Source of the DNA: Arenicola marina
Lineage: Eukaryota > Annelida > Polychaeta > Arenicolidae
Direction of reading: 5' to 3'
DNA: 64,000 nt
Assembly: GCA_964019135.1 (NCBI GenBank)
Contig: OZ025253.1
Span: 32,352,548 to 32,416,547 of the forward strand
Under the pieces are notes generated by a model. That model was not told where the DNA came from and did not search any database. It worked only from the letters and a program-made list of their open reading frames with translations. Shown here piece by piece: positions 14,701 to 26,700 of the stretch (position 1 is its first letter; every line of letters begins with the position of its first letter). The position numbers and the translations under genes were made by a program.

Positions 14701-17700
14701 TCTTGCTGCGGTAAAGGGATGGGCGCACTCGGGTTATTGGGTACATGAATACCGCTGCAAAGAAGCACATCGCGTAATCGTTTTGTAATGCTCTGTGCAA
14801 CCGACGCAATACGTTGTAAAGTCTCGTAACATTTATCGCTAATCCATAATTGTCTGGAATGGTGGGAGCTATATGTCTCGCTATTGTGTTATTATATCGT
14901 AATTGATGGTGTTTTTTCTTGGGGGGGGGGGGGGGGAGTAAATCAACGTCTCTTTTAAGCAAATACACGTAGATGACTAAATGAACAAATCAATCGAAGC
15001 AAGCGAATAGCCAAATAACATGCGGTCAGTTAGATTGAATGACGTTCGGCAGGCTTTCGGGCATCATACCTGCAAGTAGCATTGAAGAGTGCCGTGACGC
15101 CCTTTACAGCAGTGAGATGCACATTCGCCTTGCCCTAAAACAAATAATTTAGACGCATATACAACTACCTGTCACTATGTGTCACTTGCAACATGTGGCT
15201 TGAGCCATATATCCGAAGTAAAGATTTAAAAAGCACGTCGATCAAGAGACTACAAGTTCCGACCAGGCCACAGACTCAATTTTCACACTTGCTCATACCA
15301 AACGACAATGCCAGGGCAGCGTAGTTCTTCCTCCGTACAGGGTCATTGATCATGTTTAGTGTGTTATGCCTTTTACCGTTGTAATCAAGGTCGAGGCGAC
15401 CTCTGTGTGTCCGTTCACAGCCGCCACATGGAGCGCTGTGTAGCCCTCATCAGTTTGCAGATCCACCATTTCCGGTGCTCGCTGCAGGATCAGTTCAGTG
15501 GCACTGTAAGTCACAACAACGTGGTATTTCAATATTTCAATATTTAATAATAGGACGCTTTAAACACTTTTGGTCATATTGCATCAATGGCAGAAGGAAG
15601 GGGGAGTGGAGCCATATCCCCGGGGGTAACCCCGACTCTTTGCGAAGAAGAACATGGAATCTTTATCCTACGACCACACAGCCATGGACACAGCTGGGCA
15701 CGAACCACCGATCCACGTGCCGTTAGGCTCTCAGGTGGCCCGATCACTCAAGGCCAGAGCACTCTAACCCACTGAGCTAAAGGGGCAGCCCCCATCCTCA
15801 CAGTGTGAGCTCGAAACGCGTGCATCTCGGCGAACGCGAACGATAAGGTGGCCGGCAATATAGTAATGGTCTCATGGATAGTCTGCAACAGGCCTGATTG
15901 GTATTGGCGCTGGATTGGCACTGGATGCATTTGTTTGGGCCACGATATGAATCCAGCCAGTTATAGCCGAAACGGGAAAGACTTCCGGAATAGCCGAAGG
16001 ATAAAATGTGCACATCTTTTCCATCCGGTCAATTTAGGTACATCGGTCACAGTCTAGTATACGACTCTTAAACCAGCCACCATATTTACCCGAATGTCCC
16101 TTGTTGTTTCACCGGGAAGCACTTGGCATGCAAAACGAATATGCGTGGGCCCGACCCGGACGATACTGGGTGCTGGCGATATGCGTGGTGCGCGTATTTG
16201 GGTTACAACCGGGATATCTGAACTACCAAAAATTCGCATACTTTATACCGTATATGTATGTGTAATAGTCGCGCGCATGCATGTATCCAGCATGGGTACG
16301 TGCCCAAGGGCAGGGACTTCACAATGATTCTAACTAAGAATTAAAAGTCGATATCAGAGGAAACGAAGCGACTTGCAAACGAAACTTACGCATTGCTACC
16401 GCGTAACGCTGCGTGGTGCAAGGCGTTCAAACCTCGTTTGCTCCTGCGCATGAAATCTATGGTGGTGTGACTCGCAAGCAGCTTTATCACCTCCACCTTG
16501 TTCTTGTCGATGGCGAGGTGCAACGCCGTGTCACCATCCGAGTCCTAGGGCAGAAAGGAGATATATGTATGCATGCGTGTATACATATGTACACTTTCTG
16601 GCATGAATACTTCAGTTGATAAGTTTGTCTTTTCATGCATTAAGGCAGATATATATCCGTATTATATTTATATACATTACTGTAAAGCTTTTCTTACTTG
16701 AATATGCCTAGGACGCAACGCAGTGCAGTTAAACAAAGGTGACGCATAACGCCACAGGATTGAAAGCTGAATTCCACCCTTGAAGGGTCTAATGTTGACC
16801 ATGAAGTGCTTGGCTTTGGGCCTGCATTAGATTTTGTGTTAGCTTTATTACGTAATTTGTAGTACCACATGAGAAGGCAAGAAAAGAATAAAAGACGTGG
16901 ATAGGTAATGACCATTCGATTACGTATTGTATATATGAATCTTACATTCATGTCTAATTATATTTAAAATATATTTGATAATATTGTTTTTGTCAAGTTG
17001 GATAATATATTTTATTACATTTTGTTATGTTTAAGTTTAATATATTTTAAATTTTATTATATATTTTATAATATATATCGAAAGACATATATTTCCTGCT
17101 GTCCGTTGTTACGCTTAAACTCAGGTAAACGGTGTATGTTGAGGTATTATCGATTTTGCAATGTTATAACTTATATTACATAGCATAAAATATATCTATA
17201 TTTCAATACGTATATATATTTCCTATTGCCTAATATTGTTATTATTAAGTTCTAGTAAACAACATCTTTTGAGTCATTATCACTTGTACACCCGTTTATT
17301 ATGACATATTACGTATCAATTTAACATAATTAAATGTTTCTCAGTGTTGACATTTGCCACTGTAGCATTGACCAACGTAATGCAAATTCCTGATCTTCGA
17401 ACTCTTATGTGTAGTGTAATCATCGGCTTGGTTGACGGAAAAGTGTGCAGATCTCTCACTAGCTGAATACATCATTTCCGGGAACGGTTCCCATCATTTC
17501 AACCCCAGCACCCATTGGGTGATTCACAATGGCGATTTGGCTTATATTCTAACCGATTTGGAGAGGCAACGTGCTTCCGTCATGTGATAACTTGTAGAGA
17601 AAGCGTATGCGGTCACTCCCAATCTGTACGATCATTTACCGTCGTTTATAAATACCTGAATGTTGACATCTGAGCCATACACAAGGAGGAATTGGACGCA

Positions 17701-20700
17701 CTGCACGTGCTTTCGGGCCAAGTGTAGTGCAGTTGATCCTTCATTGGTCACAGCATTGACATTCGCACCCTGGTGCAGTAAAATGAAGACAAACACGATC
17801 AGCATAATCATTCACAATACAAGAAATGCTGATGTGTATTTCCAGCATTCTGGTTATTATCAATAAATGTTGTTTATGTAGGGTTGTGAATAATATCAAG
17901 CGCAATATAGTGACAGTACCTCATTGCACAAAATTGGAATCATTTCGTGGTGTCCGTTACGAGCAGCCAGGTGAAGTGCCGTCCACCCATCGTCTTTCTT
18001 GGCGTCTACAGTTTCCTTTGCTCGCCGTAGTATATGTTTCATAGCGCTGCAAAAACAAACAACATATTGCCATAGTTATATTATCTCTTATCCGTTATTC
18101 GTCGACATAGAATCTGTACGTGACATCACAGACAGCATGCGCTCACCTCCAGCGAATCCGGATTTGGGTACATGACACTTCATCGCCCCATATACAACAC
18201 CTGGTGAGCTCCTTGTAATGGTGTGAAACTAACAGAAAAACAGCATATTTCGATTCAAAACGAGCATGGGCATGAACTTACACCCCCAAAGATTTACTCC
18301 ATATGGTTTTCAACTCTACCAGTGCCTTCATATCCAAAACATCACTTAGTCTAGTTTGAGGCTCATAGTAAAGTATAGGGATCCGCTGACGCGTTGTACC
18401 CAGAATGGTTGTTTCTAGAGGTCAGTGTGCGATGCCTGTGACGTCACAGATCTGCCGTGAAATGAGTCGTTTAGCGATTATGACTGGGATGATATAAACA
18501 TATCGATGTCATGGTGATTATCTGTAATTACTTACTGTATGTTGCCTCGCAACGCGCTTTGTTGTAAGACGTTGAAACCTCGATTGTTCGCAAGCGTGAA
18601 GTCCACATCTGGATGATTGACCTGCGACATTAGCAGACACATGTAGTTGATTAACAAGTGCAAAATGTACCTTAATGCAAACATACAATGATATGCAACA
18701 TTATGGGACATAGGGCTGTACAGTTACTTCGGGATCTTATCGAGACTCCACGAGACAGGGATACCTATGCTCTACGTCAATGCCTAGCATCAACGGCCTG
18801 TACGTGCTGCCTACCTTCCGGTTGTTTGCCTTCACTCCCCTCACACACAAGATCGGCTAAAACTGTCCTTGGAAGCACAAATAACCACTGAAGTTATGTG
18901 CATATTCGAATTATAACCATCCGAGTAGAATTATGTAATGTATGAGCGGTTAGGCAGTTGATAAACCAGAATGTGGTTGTCTCATGAGTGACTGTCAGTG
19001 TCAGGCGATCTAACGTGCTGCGCGGGGTTTTCCATGTCGTATAACGTAACAATCATCATGACGCGCGTGTCTACGCGCGGTATCTATGGTTACGTAACAA
19101 CGCTCCTTATACGGACTGAGCAGGTGAGAAAAATGGTGCTCCGTTTGTCGTAGAACTGTAACATCGATGATTTGGCTCAAAATATAACGCTTCCAACAGC
19201 CTCATCGAAGGGACCACATGCATTATGGAGAGATAAATTTCTTAACTTTAATTATATTATGATTTTATAGTTAGCCATGCCTGGACCAAAGCAAACAAAA
19301 AATAGTTTCACACCCACTCGATTTTTCACGCACAAATCGCGCAGCCGGCCGGTTCCCAACACTAAAACGTTGATGCGCTCGTGTAGGACATATTCCGCAC
19401 GCATCCGCAACAGCTGACGTTACGATTTAGATGCAGCTACGCCGAGGTCACATGACCAACAGCGTGGCTAGGGAAGCACCATGTTGCAGCAAGATTTTTT
19501 CTTCATGACTTTCTTGAACATTTCTTAAACATTTCACCTGAACCACCAAGTTACTTAAGTTCTTTCACAAATTTGTCACTCATTGACTGTAACCCATATG
19601 GCTATCCTGCCCCTCTCCCTCCCCATGCCGTAGGTGGCGCACAGCGACAGGTAAAATTTGGTCCACTTAACCTGTGGCCCATACACGTCACTATTAAGTC
19701 TGTCAAGTCATCATTGTTTAAACTAGTTAACAAAAAATTACTATTTATGCAAATTTTAATCTTTTTCGAGCACATTTGACAATAGAGAAGCGTGTAGGCC
19801 TATGCCACACGGAACGGGTGACTCCCTGTAGCTGGGAGGTATCCCCGACCAGCGGTGGGGTGCTATTAGTTCAACAGAGCTTATCCGCTTAGTGGAAGAT
19901 AGCTAAGGTCCATATGTTGATTTGTCCAATGGAAAGTTAAAGGCAAATTAAATCAAACGTTTCCTTTTGGATAGTGGGGTCGTCCGTTCAATTCCCGAGG
20001 GATGCAATTATTTTTTTCCCTACATTTCGTGCAACAACCACATTCTCCCATAAAAATGGCCATCACTGTTTTAAGATTAGTCTTGTGCTGTGCATTCTAA
20101 GCGTAAGCGACCGATTAGTTCATGCAACGGCGCAGGCACAATCAATACGTGCATGCTCCGATCATACAATACCGGGTAAAACACGGGGTTCAACAACACT
20201 GGTGTGCACAAGTTTTACGTGGGTCTATCATATGGGTAGTAGGCGAAAAATGTCCGGGTCATAGGATTCACTCAATACTCAATAAAAATACTCACAATAA
20301 AAACAAAAACGATAGTAGGTCCATAGACGGACATGTTACAGCCCAAAGATCCTAGATAACGTGAAAAGCGAGTTAAAAACATATAGGGGGGCCTCCATGT
20401 CAATTGACTCTTGTTGCATGCCGCAGCAGGAAACTACCCCACTCTTTTCAAATATCCTTGCCCCAAAAGACCCTCATTTTTCACATGTACTTGCTCTAGA
20501 ACACACACACCCTTTTCATCTGCCTGAAATCGGTCATGTTAGTACTAAAATCATCCGGGAACTATTTCGCAGCCAACCCGCAGCAGTGTCTCCCATTAGA
20601 TTTCACGCGTTGGGCGAGTCACACAGTTTGTGTTTGCAGGCACAGCCTCGTTTTGGTTTCAATATGGCGATTCCGTGAATAAGGCCAATTAGGCTCCCAG

Positions 20701-23700
20701 TTCCAGCGAGATCATTCGTGTCAAGCGCCTAAAGCTACAGAGCTGAAGCTCACTCTCAGCGCCAGTTAATGTAGTTAAGTTCGTCAATAACAAATACAGA
20801 CATACAGTAAACTTATCAACAGTGATTTATGGAGTCACAACAAGTGATGGTCGCATTATGAGAGTGATACCTTAAATATGTTAACTACCGATATATAAAG
20901 TATAACCAAATGTCCTGGCGTTATCTCACTTTCTCTTTTCGTTACTTAGTCCACGACATAATCCTTTAGGTAGCTTGGGGCAACCTTGTGCCTGGTTGAT
21001 CTACGTTTAGGAACCGTCAATTGGATCTCGGAACCTATGAGTGAATGAGCCGATTCTTCGTCTCTATTCGCTTCGTCCTCCACTGCGTCTTCACTCAGGG
21101 AACTTGGCGGATACACCCGATCGGTCTCCTCTGGATACTCGATTTCCACGGGGGTGACAGGCACTTCTGGCGGGATGTTACGCGCTGCCTCCAGTTGGCA
21201 CTGCTTGTTATCTTGACTTGACTGATTCTGATCAGTCTCTTCACTCTCTGATGAGCTATCAAGATCCACCATGTCGCTCGGCGTTAGAGCCATCTCCGGA
21301 TGGAACACCTGGTAGCACTCGTGAAGTTTGACGCGATACGATGTGGGGCGTAATTGCCTGCCCGTAAACTTGCGCACCTGACACCATTGTCCATCCACAG
21401 CGATTACGAGGTACCTCTCACGAGCACGCGACTTGTTTCCGTCACATTTCAAATACACGATATCGCCGATTCGTACGTTGGTATAATTTGACAACTTTCC
21501 TCTGGGCGCCTTGGATACTTCGCTGTATGGATGGTTTTCGTGCCGTCTCGCCTGTTGCGCAAGGATTGCCTTGAGATCTGATATTGGTAACTGTTCCCCC
21601 GTGTATTGATCGCGTTGTGTCCAAAGTTCTCTAGCCGACACTCCAATGGCACGAAGGCGGGTATTCAACCGCGCAACAGCGACTGTTAGAGAGAGAGACG
21701 TCACTGGTTCGCCATTCGGTTGCTGTAGTAGTAGTTCTCGTTCTAACTCCCCTACCGCGTGTTCCGCCACCGGGTTCTTGTTAACGTTCTTTATCCGGCC
21801 CACTTCTAACGATATTCGATGCCCCTGCAATTCCTCATCGGTGACTAGACGCATAAAACCGGGGGCTGCGTCAACACGAATGATTGCATGGGGGCCATCG
21901 AGTGGCCTCAGTTCTACAAATAATCGTATGAGGGCGCTTCGAAGCGTGTCGTGTTTTTCGTCTGCTATAATACATGCTGTGGTAAACGAAGTCACTGTTT
22001 CACGGAGGACACAGATCAACTGGCGGCATCGTTTAATAACGTCAGCAGCGAACGACGTTCCGATTGATGCTGGTGGCTCCATCGACGACTCTGGTTTCAC
22101 GTACGTAGGTAGCTTTAGTAGTGACGCACATGCGTGGCATGACGTCGTGACTCGTTCTAGTGCTTTCTCCATGTCTAGGGCGTAAAAATACCGTTGTGTC
22201 ATGAGACGAAGTTGTTGGCGGCTCGCGTGATTGAACCTTATGTGAAGGGCTGTTAATAGACCATCGATGATCTGTCGTGGTATAATGATCGTCTCCCTTG
22301 TCGATTGGAATGCGTCGCTACGTTGAACGACTAAGAGTCCGTCTTTTGCGATAGTAGCCACGTTAAAATAACGTTTGATGTCTCTAACGTTTGTCATCTT
22401 TTTGGATGGTCTTGTTCCTTGAGAGAGATGTGCATGTACTCTTCGAAGTTCGGGGCTTTCCAATTGCGTTTGGCGCCAAGTGGTTCGACTGGTGAATGGT
22501 AATTTAGTAGTTCCAGAAATCACGTCTTGCACAGTAACTTTTGTGATCACCGCTTCCTCGGATTCGTGTATGAACCTGCAGATCTGACATGAAGGTTCAT
22601 CGCATTCGGGTTTCTGCTTGCGAAGTCGGAGGGGGTATTAGCTTTTCCCAACAAGTGTCGGATGTTCACTCGAAAGCGGCTTGCCGTTGCGAGATATGAA
22701 GAGAGTCTAGGACTGTTGGAGAATTCGCCGCGGCATAACTTCTCAAACGCCTGTACGCAAGGCTTGCTATCTGTTAGCAAACAGGTTTGAAGAGCCGACT
22801 GTCTGATGTGGGCACCGAAGTGCTTGATGCTGGCGGCGATGGCAAGAGCTTCTACCTCGCATGGGAGCCATGAGACTTGGTGCTTTTTCAGTTTTGCCGT
22901 GAAGAAGCCGGCGACGTGTAATTTGTGGTCCCTGGAGATATAGAGCGTTGCTCCGATGCCGTTCCGTTTGACTGACCCATCCGTGGAAATCCATAGATGG
23001 TCGGACGTTTTTGGGAGGTAGATGCTGGCGTTGTCGGATAGTGCCTTTTGAGCCTCTACGAAGCATGCTTCCAGCTCACGTGTCCACTTAATTTTGTCTT
23101 TTGATTGTAACCCCACCGCAGCTTGTTCTAAGGGAGCCAGGATGGACGCACATCGTGGAAGAACGCGACTCAAAGCTCGATATGCTCCTAGGAAGGCGCG
23201 AAGACTCCGTACGGTAGATGGTGGTGAGCACAGCGAAAGTGCCGACACCCGATGTGGGCTTGCACGTATCGTGCCCTGCGGCCATATCCAGCCTAGGATG
23301 ATAGTAGTCGTGGGCGCGATGATGGTCTTCTTGGCTGATAGACGTAGACCGGCCTCTTCAAAGCTTGTAACGTGCGTTTCCAGTTACGGAAGAGCTCCTC
23401 CGGGCTATTGCCACCGCAGTACAGATCGTCTGCGATCTTGGCGACAATGCCTTCTTGCATAAGATCTCCCATGGCTCGACACATCAGCTCTTCTAGGGCG
23501 GTTTCCGACCCTGACATCCCCATTGCCGATCTAGTGTAGACTCTTACCCCCTTGAACGGCGTAACGACACCGCAATACTTCATTGAGCTTTTCGAGAGGG
23601 GGATCTGGTAAAATGCTTTGGTCAAGTCAGTGACAACGATGTGTTTCCAGCTTCCGATGCTGCGTAGAGTACCATCGACATCGGGCATTAGCGTGGGCTG

Positions 23701-26700
23701 AGGCTTGCTGTATCGTCCCACATCGGCAAATGCAGTCACTAAACGGTGTCCTCCATTCGGCTTCTTCACCAAGAAGGATGGATTGATATACTCTACCGTC
23801 ACATTTACCTCTTCTGGTCGCCGAAAGACTCCCATGGCTTCCAATTCGTCAAACTCTTCTTGCAGTTGGACTAATTTATCTCGAGCGTATTGCGGCATAC
23901 GGCCCTTTCGCTGCGGTGGAAGCACTGGGCCCATGTTGACCACTGCTTCAAATTGTCCTGCCGCTCCATTATAGCACGAGATTGTCGGATCAAAGACGGA
24001 GCTCATTTCTTCATGAAGCCTTTGAAACTGTGTCACAACTTCTGGGGAGAGTTGGTGCTTGGGGTCTACCTGTATGTCACTGAGATACCTGCGATCGGTA
24101 CCTTCCCCTTCTCCGCTTTTACTGATCACACTTTCTTCTTTTGAGTCTTCTGTCGGTGTGTTGACAGGGAGTATCTGACAAAAATGTTCATTCCGACGAA
24201 CGATTTGGGGATCATTCGTCGTATTCGGAATGCGTATGTTCCGTCCGACAGCTTGGATGATGTCAGGCTGGGGCCATAAGCTATTTTCTGGTTTTGTTTT
24301 TCCTGGCTCTACGCGAGGCTCCAATGCCAGGATACTGTCGTCCTCTACTTCCTGTGGTGTATCAAGTTCCATGCATTAGCCTGGCCAAATCACAATCAGC
24401 GACGGTGGGCCACGTAGAACGTGAGCCTTCGTTCGCCTTACTACCGTTGGAGAGTCATTTTGTCGCTTTTGGGTGTAGCTTATGATTTCGGTACCGCGAA
24501 CTACGACTTCTCGTTTTGCGGGACGAATGGAGATATCATTGATCATTAGGAAGGGCACTCCAGCCAATACATCCACGTCTAAGTCGTCGACAACTAAAGC
24601 ATCGAGGTACATATCCACGTTTGAGCGGTGTAATGTTAGTCTACATTCCCCTGTCACGTTGAGTGGTGTACGACCATCGGCTTGCAATGCTGATTGGGAG
24701 CTTTTGGTAATGGAGGCTCCGATGTAGCGTGCTAGCGAAGTGCGTATCATATTTGTTTCCGCACCTGTATCGAGGGTAATCTTCAGGCTGTGATGCTCGT
24801 AGAATGCATATATATATGGGGACTGGCTGATATTTACGCGCCTGGCTTGATATTCTACCCGTTGTCTTTGTTGCGGTTTAATGAGGTCCTGTTCCTCTGG
24901 GTCGCTGTAATCTTCTTCTTCTCCTGTTGTCATGCGTGCTATGGACATGAACCTGCGGTCATTGTCGGGAAGGAACTTGCATACACTGAGGTAGTGACCA
25001 TCAGGTCGTCCTGCTTCTTTGCACAAGGGGCACACTTTATTTGGCCGTGTTTTACCCCTTCCTGCTGCTCGTGTGTACCTGTCTGTTGCTTGATCTTCTG
25101 TTCGTTTATGTCGAGACCTGTCCGCAGCTGACCGCATAACCTTGGCATCCTCTGACGAGTGGATTTCCTCAAGAAGGGTGTCTAGTGTCATTGAAATTTC
25201 AGGTTTGATTGAAGCAAGAGTCTTGTTGCGCAGCTCTGTTCCATATCACTGCTTCACTAACCGAGGCAAGTCTTTATGTATAAGTCTCAGCCATGTTAAT
25301 ACTACAATGTTTTCTAATGTAGGTGACAGCTCCTCATCTGAGGCTGGGGTATCGCCGAGGTGTGTAATATTCCCAGATGTTGTCATAAGATTATCCTCTA
25401 TGAAAGCCATGAGTCTTTGGTATAAATCTTCAGGCCTTTCATCTGGATCTAGCTTGATATCCGCCAAATCCAAAAAATGAACTCCTGTACACTGAACCCA
25501 TAATGTAGGCGGATTGACTGCCATATACTGGCAATTGATGTAGAGTTCTTCACTATGGTATTCCTTGATACCACTGGACAAAGTTCGCAATTTGCCCGAG
25601 CATCAGCTCAAGGTGTGTTACCTTTTGTTGGGCTGTTCGCCGTGTTGCTTCCGGCACTTGGTCATTGTCATTTACTTGCCCCCGGAGGGGTTCTCTAGAA
25701 GACTTTTTGTTCCACGTTACTCCTTCAGCTAGGAACGATGCAAAGTTTGCGTCGAGTGATAGGCAGTAAACCAGGTTCTGCCTCCAGTTCTCAAAAGAGT
25801 TAATTGTCCCTTGTTTAGACAAACACCACTGTTTCGGTGCTCGTGACGCCATGTTGTTCACTTGCCTGTTTTCTGTTTCGGATTAAACAGCTGTTTGTTT
25901 CCGTTATTTAGAGAGACGGACGTTCTGGAGAGTTCTGCGTTGAGTTCGATGTTGAACCGCTGCCACCACGCCAGTTAATGTAGTTACGTTCGTCAATAAC
26001 AAACACAGACATACAGTAAACTTATCAACAGTGATTTATGGAGTCACAACAAGTGATGGTCGCATTATGAGAGTGATACCTTAAAAATGTTAACTACCGA
26101 AATATAAAGTATAACCAAATGTCCTGGCGCAGGAACCGTATTGGCCCCTAAGGTCCGGATTGACCCTTCTGATCCCGATTTTACTACTGAGAACCAATTC
26201 GACACCTATCTGTATTGACCTTTAAGATCCTGATTTAATCCATCGTATCAGTATTTGACTATGATCATCTCCAATAGACCTCTAGGATCCCAATTCAGGG
26301 GCGGATCTAGGGGGGTGAGGGGTGGTGGTTACGGGTGTTGCACCCCCCCCCTTAAAAAACCTGAACATACTCTGTTAAAGTCGGCTTCTCCGATCACCCC
26401 GTCTCGGTCGCAACTTTTCAGAGAGCAACCTCCCCACCTTGGCAAATTCCTAGATCCGCCCCTGCAATTGGATCCCTAGGATCCGAACTGATTCATAGAA
26501 GCCCGAGTTACACCTTAGATCCAGAGCGGATTCTTCACAATTCCATTAGGATTGACCCTTCTGATCCATATGTGTGCCCTCAGACCCGGATTTGAACTCT
26601 TAGATCCATATTTTACCCCTTAGATCCAAATTGACCCTTCCGATCCAGATTTGACCCCTCCGATCCAGATATCACCTCTGAATCCAGATTGAACCATCAG

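Larger units (their letters stand above)
10429..15069. other. intron, 4.6 kb, no confident gene
   Basis: Intron between the E1 exon (15070-15134) and the E2 exon (10272-10428). It contains G- and GT-rich DNA at 11150-11430, a tandem duplication at 11540-11900, AT-rich DNA at 11900-12600, a weak candidate transcript at 12590-13430 and a G-run at 14920-14937. Confidence 0.6.
20760..26129 (-). mobile_element. Gypsy-type LTR retrotransposon (full structure, frames broken)
   Basis: 5,370 bp on the minus strand. Both 161-bp LTRs are present and differ at four positions by eye (about 97.5% identity). Just inside the 5' LTR (25969 leftwards on minus) a TGG-initial primer-binding candidate TGGTGGCAGCGGTTCAAC follows. 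Just before the 3' LTR lies a purine-rich tract, GAAAAGAGAAAGTGAGA. Domain order gag, protease, RT, RNase H, integrase is the Gypsy/Metaviridae order. Several frameshifts and stops make it non-autonomous in this copy. I did not find a convincing target-site duplication (the flanks share only CAG). It lies in the intron that splits a C-type ankyrin exon. Confidence 0.9.

Noticed and set aside
21646..22185. 179-codon plus-strand frame
   Set aside because: Antisense of the Gypsy integrase.
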